64,000 nt of DNA, from positions 1,806,550 through 1,870,549 of the forward strand of contig NZ_VLLG01000002.1 in the NCBI RefSeq assembly GCF_007830125.1, given 5' to 3'. Every line of letters starts with the position of its first letter. Position 1 is the stretch's first letter. A program made the position numbers and the translations under genes. This document shows, piece after piece, positions 26,310-34,402 of the stretch. Origin of the DNA: Chitinophaga japonensis (GTDB lineage Bacteria > Bacteroidota > Bacteroidia > Chitinophagales > Chitinophagaceae). The notes beneath the pieces are model-generated. The model saw nothing but the letters and a program-made list of their open reading frames with translations, did not search any database and was not told where the DNA came from.

Positions 26310-29300
26310 ATGAACATTCCTAAATTTTTTATAAAGAACTGGCAGTTCACCATCTGCATTTTCCTGCTGGCCGCTTACTGGGGCATACAGTCTTTCCGGC
26401 AGATGCCCAAAAGCGAAGACCCGCTGTTTCCCCTGCCGCAGTACCAGGTGATCTGCACCTATCCCGGCGCCAGCCCGGCGGATATTGAGCAACTGGTGGT
26501 AAAGCCGCTGGAATCGGCGCTGGGCGCCTTAACGGATATCGAGTTTATCCGCACTAATGTGAACGACGGCATAGCCGCCATACAGGTCAAGTTCCTGCAA
26601 AACGCCGATGAGGAAAAGAAATACGATGAAGTACAGCGTGAGATCAACAAGGTGCGCCCGGATCTGCCTGCGGATGTAGCCGGCATTGACGTGATACAGG
26701 CGTCCACCAGTAATGTGAACATCCTGCAGTATGCCCTGGTAACGGACAAGGAGCCTTATAGCAAGCTGGAGGCCATGGCAGACAACATCAAGGCTGCTAT
26801 AGAAAAGGTGAAAGGCGTAAAAGAGGTCGGCATTCACGCCCTGCCGCAGCAACAGGTGAATGTGGAGGTACGCCTGCCGGAAATGGCCGCCCGCGGCATT
26901 ACGGTGCAGGCCATTGCCAACGCGGTGCAAAGTGAAGCCACCAGCATCCCCGGCGGCTACATGGATGTGGGCAGCAACCGTTACAACATTAAAACCACCG
27001 GCGATTTTGAGACCGTGGAAGCCATCCGGAATACCATTATCCAATCGGCCAACGGCCACCTGGTATACTTGAAAGACATTGCGGATGTGGAAGCCGCTTA
27101 TGAACGGAACAACTACCATGCGCGCTACAACGGGAAGAAAGCCGTGTTCATTGCCGCCAGCCAGCAGGATGGCACCAATATCTTTGACATTACGGAAGCC
27201 GTGGAGGCGGAGCTGCAGCCCTACTACGCCGCGGGCAATGGCATACGCCTGGAAAAAGTGTTTGACCAGAGCGAGAGCGTAGCCCACCGCCTGCACGGGC
27301 TGTACCGCGATTTTATCATTGCCGTGCTGCTGGTGCTGGTCACCCTGCTGCCCCTGGGCCTGCGTGCTTCCTATGTGGTGATGCTGGCGATCCCTACTTC
27401 CATTTTTATCGGCATTACCCTGCTGGACCTGGCGGGCTATTCGCTGAACCAGTTCTCCATTGTAGGGCTGGTGATTGCGCTGGGCCTGCTGGTAGACGAC
27501 AGCATTATCGTAGTGGAAAATATTGTGGCGAAGCTGCGCAAAGGCGAGAGCCGGGAGCAGGCTGCCATTAACGGCACCAACCAGTTGACAGCCGCTATTG
27601 CCGCGGTAACCACCTGCATCGTTCTATCCTTCCTGCCCCTGGTGACGCTGCAGGGGGCTACCGGCGATTTCATACGTTCGCTGCCCTTAGCCGTGATCTT
27701 TACCATGCTGGGCTCCCTGTTCGTATCCCTGTCACTAACGCCGCTGGTGTCCCGCTGGCTGCTCAAAGAGCAGATAGGCGACAACATCTTTTACCGCTGG
27801 GTGATGAAGCTGAACGAAGGCCCCTTTCTCCGCGTGCTGCACAAATGCCTGGCCTGGCCAAAGACCACGCTGCTGATAGCGCTGGCATTGATAGTGGCCG
27901 GCATCGCCATGCTGCAGGTGATCGGCGTGAGCTTTTTCCCCGGCGCGGAAAAGCCGCAGTTCCTGGTAAATGTAACCCTGCCGCAGGGGAAGAACACGGC
28001 GTCGGCAGACAGTGTATGCCTGCGCGTAGAGCAGGAGCTGCAAAAGCACCCGCAGATCATTTCCGTAGCCGCCAGCATCGGCAAAGGCAATCCGCAGGTG
28101 TATTATAACCTGCCGCAATCCCCCCAGAAAGGCAACAGCGCGCAACTGCTGTGCGGGCTGGACCACTACAGCCAGCGAGGTACGCCGCTCCTGCTGGATT
28201 CCCTGCGGCAGGTGTTTGCCCGGTATCCCGGCGTGAAAATACAGGTGAAGGAATTTGTACAGGGGCCGCCCGTGCAAAACCCGATCGAGATAAGATTGCT
28301 GGGCGACAATACGGACACGCTGCAGCAACTGGCTGCCCGGGTGGAAGGCATTATGAATAAAACGCCCGGCGCTATTGATATAGATAATCCTTTGCGGGAA
28401 GCAAGGTCCGAACTGCAGATCAGGGTTAATCATGATAAAGCGCTGGCCCTCGGTGTGCCGGTATCAGAGATCTACCGCACCATCCGCATGGTGTTTGCCG
28501 GGCTGCAGGTAGGAGAGTTTACGGATAACTCCGGCAAGGATTACAACTACAGGATCATGCTGTTGGCAGACGAAGCGGACACCCAAAGTTTTGATGTGTT
28601 CAGGGACATCTATGTAGCGTCTTCCACCGGCAGGCTGATCCCCTTCACGCAGATCGCGTCCTGGCAGTTCAGCGGCGCAGCTTCCACCATTCAGCATTAT
28701 AACCGGGTGCGCAGTGTAATGGTTACGGCCGGCGTGGCATCCGGCTACCTCACCAATGATGTGACCAATGCCATCATCCGGGAAGTGAAGCAGATACATT
28801 TTCCGGTCGGCTACAGTTACCAGGCCGGCGGTGAAATAGAAAAGCGGAAAGAATCCTTCAGCGGGCTGACCACTGCGCTGTTCATTGCCGTGCTGGCCAT
28901 TGCAGCCGTGCTGGTGCTGGCATTCCACGGTGTGAAAGGTACGCTCATCGTGGCCTCCGCCATACCGCTTGGCGTGTTCGGCTCCGTGATCGCCTTGTGG
29001 CTGGGCGGCTATACATTTTCTTTCACTGCCTTTATCGGCATTGTGACGCTGGTAGGGCTGGAAGTAAAGAACACCATCATCATCGTGGATTTTACCAACC
29101 AGATGCGGGCATTGGGACATGATGTGGACAAGGCCATAGAACTGGCCCGGGAAGAACGGTTTACGCCCATCTTCCTTACTACGCTTACGGCCGTATTTGC
29201 GCTCATTCCGCTGGTGCTGGAGCGCTCGGACTTCTTTTCCCCGCTGGCGCTGGTGCTGATCGGCGGCCTGCTAAGTTCCCTGTTCCTGACCCGGTTTGTA

Positions 29301-29333
29301 GAGCCGGTGCTGTATAAAATGCTCATGAAATAA
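26310..29333 (+). CDS. RND-family efflux permease
   Basis: The 1007-residue protein has the full RND layout of twelve membrane helices and two large periplasmic loops. Helix 4 carries ALGLLVDDSIIVVENI with the proton-relay Asp pair. Helix 10-11 segments (GIVTLVGLEVKNTIIIVDF) are typical of the AcrB/HAE-1 side of the family. It pumps drugs, lipids or other amphiphiles using the proton gradient. It is the third gene of the tolC-adaptor-pump set. Length is slightly below AcrB (1049) but no part is clearly missing. Substrate not predictable. Confidence 0.93.
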   Translation: MNIPKFFIKNWQFTICIFLLAAYWGIQSFRQMPKSEDPLFPLPQYQVICTYPGASPADIEQLVVKPLESALGALTDIEFIRTNVNDGIAAIQVKFLQNADEEKKYDEVQREINKVRPDLPADVAGIDVIQASTSNVNILQYALVTDKEPYSKLEAMADNIKAAIEKVKGVKEVGIHALPQQQVNVEVRLPEMAARGITVQAIANAVQSEATSIPGGYMDVGSNRYNIKTTGDFETVEAIRNTIIQSANGHLVYLKDIADVEAAYERNNYHARYNGKKAVFIAASQQDGTNIFDITEAVEAELQPYYAAGNGIRLEKVFDQSESVAHRLHGLYRDFIIAVLLVLVTLLPLGLRASYVVMLAIPTSIFIGITLLDLAGYSLNQFSIVGLVIALGLLVDDSIIVVENIVAKLRKGESREQAAINGTNQLTAAIAAVTTCIVLSFLPLVTLQGATGDFIRSLPLAVIFTMLGSLFVSLSLTPLVSRWLLKEQIGDNIFYRWVMKLNEGPFLRVLHKCLAWPKTTLLIALALIVAGIAMLQVIGVSFFPGAEKPQFLVNVTLPQGKNTASADSVCLRVEQELQKHPQIISVAASIGKGNPQVYYNLPQSPQKGNSAQLLCGLDHYSQRGTPLLLDSLRQVFARYPGVKIQVKEFVQGPPVQNPIEIRLLGDNTDTLQQLAARVEGIMNKTPGAIDIDNPLREARSELQIRVNHDKALALGVPVSEIYRTIRMVFAGLQVGEFTDNSGKDYNYRIMLLADEADTQSFDVFRDIYVASSTGRLIPFTQIASWQFSGAASTIQHYNRVRSVMVTAGVASGYLTNDVTNAIIREVKQIHFPVGYSYQAGGEIEKRKESFSGLTTALFIAVLAIAAVLVLAFHGVKGTLIVASAIPLGVFGSVIALWLGGYTFSFTAFIGIVTLVGLEVKNTIIIVDFTNQMRALGHDVDKAIELAREERFTPIFLTTLTAVFALIPLVLERSDFFSPLALVLIGGLLSSLFLTRFVEPVLYKMLMK

Positions 29334-29343
29334 TAATGATCCT

Positions 29344-30225
29344 ATGAAGCAATTGTTTTGCCTGTTAAGCGGGTTGATGATCCCTTATTGCAGTTATGCC
29401 CAGGATAAGGAGCTGCTGCACATTTCCTGGCAGTATGCGCCGTTCCGCTACCAGGATACTGCCATGCATACGCAGTCGCTGCAGTTGCGGGCGGGGTTCC
29501 CGCTATATCATAAGGGCCGGCATTTGCTGGCCGGCACGGTAAGCTATCGCAATATTTATTTTCATGGTCTCGGGAAAGAACTGGATATGCCCCTGCACGG
29601 CGTGGGGCTTGGCCTGGCGTGGCTGTACCGGGTGGATGAAAAGCATAGCTTATCCATGTTCTCTCAAACCGGCGTGTTCAGCGATATGAAGGACCTGTCC
29701 GGCGAAGATATGCGCATAGGACTGGGGTTCCGCTATAGCGCCCGGCACTCAGAACGGTTGCGCTATGGGTTTGGGCTGGCCTACGCCCGGCAGTTCTTCG
29801 GCAACCAGGTAGTGCCTTTCCTGGAGATAGACTACCGTTTTACGGAGCGTCTGCGGTTATACGGACAGATCCCCGTAAGGCCCCGGCTGGAATATACGCT
29901 CAGCAGCAGGGCAAAGATGGGGGCCGGGCTGCAGATGGATGTGAGCAGCTACCGTTTGTCTGCCAGCGCCGATGCATCCGGCTGGATAAAGACCACGCAG
30001 TGGGCCATGCAGGGATACTACCAGCATCGCCTCTCCGGCCGCTGGCAGGTACAGGGCAGCGCGGGCCTTATTTTCCGGCAGCAATTTGAGCGCTATGCGG
30101 ATGACAGCCCACATAACTGGACCCTGTTCAGCATACCCCTGGGCGATCGCCCTGCGGCGGTACAGTCCGTACAGCAAAGGGGCCTGTTGTTGCAAATCAG
30201 CCTGTTATACAGTCTACCGGAATAA
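29344..30225 (+). CDS. DUF6268-like outer-membrane beta-barrel protein
   Basis: The 293-residue product has a signal peptide (cleavage near SYAQ) followed by about fourteen amphipathic strands with Tyr/Arg-rich turns, and ends in a hydrophobic residue pattern (LLLQISLLYSLPE). It resembles the DUF6268 family of barrels often encoded after efflux or signalling genes in Bacteroidota. It starts 10 bp after the pump gene and is probably the last gene of that operon. Whether it takes part in efflux is unknown. Confidence 0.65.
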   Translation: MKQLFCLLSGLMIPYCSYAQDKELLHISWQYAPFRYQDTAMHTQSLQLRAGFPLYHKGRHLLAGTVSYRNIYFHGLGKELDMPLHGVGLGLAWLYRVDEKHSLSMFSQTGVFSDMKDLSGEDMRIGLGFRYSARHSERLRYGFGLAYARQFFGNQVVPFLEIDYRFTERLRLYGQIPVRPRLEYTLSSRAKMGAGLQMDVSSYRLSASADASGWIKTTQWAMQGYYQHRLSGRWQVQGSAGLIFRQQFERYADDSPHNWTLFSIPLGDRPAAVQSVQQRGLLLQISLLYSLPE

Positions 30226-30319
30226 CAGGATAAGGTGCTGCATATTTGTGTCCGGTTTTTGATATTGTTGGGTTGCATAATCCCGGAAACAAGTATTTTT
30301 GAGTACTAAATAAAATGCA

Positions 30320-30613
30320 ATGGCACAGTTACCTAAGTTCATGATCGCCGACGATCCTGTTACAGACCCTGACAACGAATACATCTTCCACACCGAAAAG
30401 CCCCGCTTCTTTGCCAAACGCGTGGAGGAAGATGAAGAAACCGCTTACATTGACATTGTGGAGGAGCTGGATAACGTGGACGAGTTCTTCCACAACGATC
30501 CTGGTAAAAAGCAGGAGCTGCTGGAACAGTTGGAGGACTGGTACTACTCGTACATGGAATGGCTGGAGGAGGATGAGTATGACGAAGAGGAGGAAGAAGA
30601 GGAAGAGGAGTAA
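30320..30613 (+). CDS. Small acidic protein with poly-Glu tail, unknown
   Basis: This 97-residue protein has no signal peptide or membrane segment. It is strongly acidic and ends in nine consecutive Glu residues encoded by a GAA/GAG tract. The central region (about 30-80) looks helical, with Trp/Tyr clusters (DWYYSYMEW). I do not recognise a family. A strong hairpin follows, so it is its own transcription unit. The codon usage and consistent acidic composition support a real gene. Confidence 0.65.
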   Translation: MAQLPKFMIADDPVTDPDNEYIFHTEKPRFFAKRVEEDEETAYIDIVEELDNVDEFFHNDPGKKQELLEQLEDWYYSYMEWLEEDEYDEEEEEEEEE

Positions 30614-30626
30614 TTCGTTTAGAACG

Positions 30627-30656
30627 GACCTGCCAGGTTTCGAAACCTGACAGGTC
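30627..30656 (+). terminator. Long palindromic hairpin after the acidic protein gene
   Basis: GACCTGCCAGGTTTCGAAACCTGACAGGTC is palindromic with one C/A mismatch. (Arms: 30627-30641 and 30642-30656.) It lies 13 bp after the stop and is followed by a short TCTTCT tract. The motif may also be a dispersed Bacteroidota repeat. Confidence 0.6.
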
Positions 30657-30680
30657 TTCTCTAATCAAAAATAAAACCTC

Positions 30681-30875
30681 ATGCAAACACCTGTTTTCTG
30701 TAGTGGCATTTTTGCTGCATTACTGTTGCATGCCTGCTCCGGCAAGCAAACCATCCAAACGGAGCTGGTCCCCCTAAAGAACAAGTTTTCCCTTTCCACC
30801 CTGGCCGCCGCCACTGCTAAATACGGCCGGGACAACCGCTGCGTATTTGCCGTAAGACTGTCTGACTACGATTGA
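30681..30875 (+). CDS. Small lipoprotein, unknown
   Basis: This 64-residue product has a lipoprotein signal (LLLHACSG, Cys19), followed by a short mature peptide of about 45 residues with no recognised domain. It lies between two hairpins (30627-30656 and 30904-30927), suggesting its own short transcript. The strong terminator 28 bp after the stop supports a real gene. Function unknown. Confidence 0.5.
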   Translation: MQTPVFCSGIFAALLLHACSGKQTIQTELVPLKNKFSLSTLAAATAKYGRDNRCVFAVRLSDYD

Positions 30876-30903
30876 TACTGCTGTACATTATCCTAAGTAA
30901 CGG

Positions 30904-30935
30904 GGCCTTCCTGCGCGCAGGAAGGCCTTATTTTT
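30904..30935 (+). terminator. Strong rho-independent terminator
   Basis: A perfect 24-bp palindrome GGCCTTCCTGCGCGCAGG/AAGGCC (30904-30927) is followed by TTATTTTT. It closes the small lipoprotein gene and separates it from the KTSC gene. Confidence 0.85.
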
Positions 30936-30954
30936 GATAGGATTCAACGGATCA

Positions 30955-31167
30955 ATGCGCATGCAGATGCCTTCCTCCGTTGTGGCACATATGAGCTACG
31001 ATCCTGCAGCCGCTACGCTCAGGATCGTGTATGTATCAGGCACGGTATATGACTACAAGGGCGTGCCGCCCCGGGTATATGACGCCATGAAAAAAGCCTC
31101 CTCCAAAGGGCAGTACCTGAACCGGCATATCAAGGGCAAGTATGATTTTGTAAAGGTGAGCGGTTAG
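30955..31167 (+). CDS. KTSC-domain protein
   Basis: Starting at the ATG at 30955 (further ATGs at 30961 and 30967), the 70-residue protein is almost entirely a KTSC domain: MPSSVVAHMSYDP, then LRIVYVSGTVYDYKGVP, and a closing KASSKGQYLNRHIKGKY. The domain is named for its common C-terminal position next to lysyl-tRNA synthetase-like and nuclease proteins and is thought to bind nucleic acid. The open frame upstream runs into the terminator and is rejected. The stop overlaps the convergent oxidoreductase gene by 4 bp. Confidence 0.78.
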   Translation: MRMQMPSSVVAHMSYDPAAATLRIVYVSGTVYDYKGVPPRVYDAMKKASSKGQYLNRHIKGKYDFVKVSG

Positions 31168-33341
31168 CGCTGTTTAAGCTTTCCCGGTAGTATGGGCAGC
31201 TCGCGCACCCGTATGCCGCAGGCATGGTACACCGCATTGGCAATGGCGGCGGCGGCCGGTCCCTGTACGGCTTCACCGGCGCCCAGCGCCCTTTCTTCCG
31301 GCCGCTGGATGACGGCCACTTCCGTAGCCGGCGCCTGGCCAAACTGGAGCATGGGATAGGTATACCAGTTATTGCTGGTCACGTGCTTCGCATCAAACCG
31401 CACCTGTTCCATCAGCGTCCAACTGGCGGCCTGCACCATACCGCCTTCTGTCTGGTTAATGATCCCGCCGGGATTGATCGCTTCGCCGGCGTCTATCGCC
31501 GCCCACATTTTTTCTACCCGGCCCCCCTTGTCGTCCACACGTACCTGCGCGGCCGTGGCGCAGTAGGCGGCGCTGTTCTTGTAGCGGGCAAAGGCAATGC
31601 CGATGCCGCTGCCGGGATGGGGCGCTTTGGCGGGTGTAATGTCTCGTAGCTTTTGCAGTACGGCGATCGCGCGTTTGTCCTCCAGGTGCATTAACCGGAA
31701 ATCGTAGGGGTCCTTGCCGGCTTTTTCGGCCAGCTCGTCCATGAAAGACTCGATCGCGAAGATGTTGGCGTAGGCGCCCAGGCTGCGCAGGGCTGATACG
31801 CGCAGCGGTCCTTCAAAGAAATGGGCCGTGAGGTGCTGGTTCGGGATATCGTAATAAGGTTCGGCATTGCGGTAAGCGCCGGCATTATAGCCGCCCTGCA
31901 GTTCCCTGAAAGGCTTTTCGAGATAGCGGGCCGGCAGCAGGTTGCCTGCTTTGCCGCCGGGGCGTGTGCTGTGGGTGTCGGAGCGCAGCTCGTATTGCCA
32001 GTGGGTAATGCGTCCGCCGGCGTCCAGTACGGCAGCGGTGTCCATCAGCATGGCGCTGCCATAAGGTTCCCAGCCATGCTCGTCCTGCCGGGACCATTGC
32101 AGGCGCACATGCCTGCCGGGCAGGGCCATGGCAAACAGGGCCGCTTCTGCCGCTACATCATCCGCACCATTATGCCCGTAGCAGCCGGAGCCGGGCACGC
32201 CTTTTACATGTATCCTTTCCGCCGGCAGTTCCAGCATTTCCGCCAGCGCTCCCTGCAGGGGGTATACGCCCTGGCTGTGTGTCCAGACATGCAGTTGGTC
32301 TTTATCGTATAGCGCCACCGCACAGGAAGGGCCGGTAGCGCCGTGCATAATGTAAGGCTTGAAATAAGTGGCCTGCAGCGATGCACCGCCGCTGATGGGT
32401 TGTCCTTTTTCCCGCACCTTTTCAGTGCGCACCGGTAAGGTGGCCAGGTAGGCCGGCAGCGCATCCCCTCCGGCCAGCGGCGGCGCATCTGACCAGCGTG
32501 CATTTTCCGCCAGCGCTTCCTGCGCCTGTATAGCGGCGTACTCGCCCGGCGCTATTACGCCCAGGAAGCTGCCGTTGACAACGATCCTGACCAGGTCCGG
32601 CGCTTTGGCCCTGACGGCCTGTTCATTGTAGCCCAGCAGCTTTGCCTGGTAAGCCGGCGGCCGTACCACGCGCGCATGCAGCATGCCGGGGAAACGAAGA
32701 TCGTGCACGTATACCGGCGCGCCGGCAACGATCTGCCTGGTATCCTGCCGGGGAATGGATCGGCCGGAGAGGGTATAATCCTGTTTTGCCTTCAGTGGCA
32801 GCGGCAGGCGTATGGTGCCGCTCAGTTCCCGGCCGTCCAGTATTTCTGCGAAGGTGAGGGAGCGCCTGCCTCCCGGCATGCTCACACGGCCCCCGGCAAA
32901 TTCCAGCCGGGCAGCCGGCGCCTGCAGCTTTTCCGCTGCCAGCGCCAGCAACTGTTGCCGGGCCGCTGCCGCGGCATGACGGATAGCCATGGCGCTGGTC
33001 TCAATGGACATGCTGCCGGCGGTATAGCCTTCGTTGGGCGTTACGCCGGTTTCCGCCAACGTAACGCTTACCTGTTCCATGCCCAGCTCCAGCTCTTCCG
33101 CCGCCACCTGCGCCACGGCGGTGCGGAGCCCTTGTCCCAGCTCTATCTTGCCGGTCAGCACGCGCACGCGGCCATCTTCCAGCACCTGCAGCCAGGCGTT
33201 GATGTCCGGGTAGCGCCGCAGGCTGCCGGGCAGCTCCTGCGCGGCAGCCGCCATGGCTTCTCCATACGGGTGGAAGAGGGAAAAACCGATGGTGAGGCAG
33301 CCGGCTGTTTTCAGGAAGTCTCTCCTCGTGGAATGGGTCAT
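31164..33341 (-). CDS. Molybdopterin-binding subunit, xanthine dehydrogenase/IorB type, Tat-exported
   Basis: The 725-residue protein has a textbook Tat signal (STRRDFLK, about 4-11, then a hydrophobic stretch ending AMAAAAQ). It has the two-part layout of isoquinoline 1-oxidoreductase beta subunits and aldehyde dehydrogenases. Motifs include ELGQGLRTAVAQVAAEEL near residue 75 and the catalytic-Glu segment GAGEAVQGP near 695. These enzymes hydroxylate aldehydes or N-heterocycles using a molybdenum cofactor and pass electrons to a [2Fe-2S] subunit. No such small subunit is adjacent, which is odd. An AraC regulator gene lies 10 bp upstream on the same strand. Confidence 0.88.
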   Translation of the reverse strand: MTHSTRRDFLKTAGCLTIGFSLFHPYGEAMAAAAQELPGSLRRYPDINAWLQVLEDGRVRVLTGKIELGQGLRTAVAQVAAEELELGMEQVSVTLAETGVTPNEGYTAGSMSIETSAMAIRHAAAAARQQLLALAAEKLQAPAARLEFAGGRVSMPGGRRSLTFAEILDGRELSGTIRLPLPLKAKQDYTLSGRSIPRQDTRQIVAGAPVYVHDLRFPGMLHARVVRPPAYQAKLLGYNEQAVRAKAPDLVRIVVNGSFLGVIAPGEYAAIQAQEALAENARWSDAPPLAGGDALPAYLATLPVRTEKVREKGQPISGGASLQATYFKPYIMHGATGPSCAVALYDKDQLHVWTHSQGVYPLQGALAEMLELPAERIHVKGVPGSGCYGHNGADDVAAEAALFAMALPGRHVRLQWSRQDEHGWEPYGSAMLMDTAAVLDAGGRITHWQYELRSDTHSTRPGGKAGNLLPARYLEKPFRELQGGYNAGAYRNAEPYYDIPNQHLTAHFFEGPLRVSALRSLGAYANIFAIESFMDELAEKAGKDPYDFRLMHLEDKRAIAVLQKLRDITPAKAPHPGSGIGIAFARYKNSAAYCATAAQVRVDDKGGRVEKMWAAIDAGEAINPGGIINQTEGGMVQAASWTLMEQVRFDAKHVTSNNWYTYPMLQFGQAPATEVAVIQRPEERALGAGEAVQGPAAAAIANAVYHACGIRVRELPILPGKLKQR

Positions 33342-33351
33342 GATCAACAGT

Positions 33352-34260
33352 TTAATGTTTCGCCTTCAGCTTGCCCGGCGGGTACCCGAAGTACTTCTTA
33401 AAGGACTTGGAAAAATTATAGCTGTCCGTATAGCCCAGCACGTAACCCACTTCCGCTACGGTGCAGTTGGATTCCAGCAGCATTTGCCGGCCGTAGCTCA
33501 TCTTCAGTTCATTCAGGTAACCGAACACCGTGGTGCCGAACAGGGCTTTGAATCCCTTCTTCAGCTTGAAGTCGTTCAACCCGCAGTGCCTGGCTACCTG
33601 CATCAGGGTGATGGGCTCAAACATATGTGCTTTTACAAAATCCCGCGCGGCATACAGGCGTTCTTTGTCGGAAGGATGCAGCGGCGCGGCTTTCCTGCCT
33701 GCCAGTTGCTCGGCCTGCGTGGCTTGCAGCAGGAACAGCTCCATGATCTTGGATTCCAGGTACAGCAGCTTCATATGGCCGCTGTACCGGCATTGATGGA
33801 TGTCTGTGATCACCTGTTGCTGTTGCCAGGTAAGCGGCAGGGCAACGGAGGAAAGGTCCGCCGCTTTACCGGCTGCGGCTTTGTCCCAGAAGCGCTGCAG
33901 GCAGTCCAGGTCGGTCACCATCATGCGCTGCATATAGTGCTGGTCCATTTCTATGCAAAAGCCGGCCGCGCTGGTGCCGGCCAGCGTGTAGTGGCCGTCA
34001 AAGGCCGGCGTGTACATCATGCCATGATGAAGATTGTCTACTGCGTAATGTTTGCCGCTTACGTTGTCCCATGCAGCGCTGTCGCCCTCCAGGGAAAAAT
34101 ACATGTCAAGGCAGGGCTCGGTCCTCGCTTCGGGATATTGCGTGGTCTTTTCCTGCAACACCTTTGCTGAAATGATCCGGGCGCCTGCAAAGGAAGTGAT
34201 GGCTACATCGGTGTGGGAAGTGTCGAAGACGTATTGTACTTTTTCTTCGGTGAGCACCAT
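33352..34260 (-). CDS. AraC-family regulator (PchR-like)
   Basis: This 302-residue protein has an N-terminal sensing domain (about 1-185) and a C-terminal AraC double helix-turn-helix (about 205-300, with LNDFKLKKGFKALFG and VGYVLGYTDSYNFSKSFKKYFG). The layout recalls PchR-type activators, which bind siderophores or other small ligands. It is encoded just upstream of, and in the same direction as, the molybdopterin oxidoreductase gene (10-bp gap), so the two are probably co-transcribed and the regulator may control that enzyme. Confidence 0.88.
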   Translation of the reverse strand: MVLTEEKVQYVFDTSHTDVAITSFAGARIISAKVLQEKTTQYPEARTEPCLDMYFSLEGDSAAWDNVSGKHYAVDNLHHGMMYTPAFDGHYTLAGTSAAGFCIEMDQHYMQRMMVTDLDCLQRFWDKAAAGKAADLSSVALPLTWQQQQVITDIHQCRYSGHMKLLYLESKIMELFLLQATQAEQLAGRKAAPLHPSDKERLYAARDFVKAHMFEPITLMQVARHCGLNDFKLKKGFKALFGTTVFGYLNELKMSYGRQMLLESNCTVAEVGYVLGYTDSYNFSKSFKKYFGYPPGKLKAKH

Positions 34261-34276
34261 AATAAAAGTGTTGCAG

Positions 34277-34284
34277 CAAACTTA
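34277..34284 (-). promoter_or_regulatory. -7 element upstream of the AraC/oxidoreductase operon
   Basis: On the minus strand TAAGTTTG fits TAnnTTTG, 17 bp before the AraC start. No clear TTTG is found at -33. Confidence 0.4.
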
Positions 34285-34402
34285 CAAAAAAATACGGCCG
34301 CTGCTGCTTGCCTATCCGTTCAGGAGGGAAATAAATCCGCCCGGCACGGGCCTTGTTCCATATGGTTTTCAGAAATTTACAGCCCCTTAAAAAAGAGGTA
34401 GC

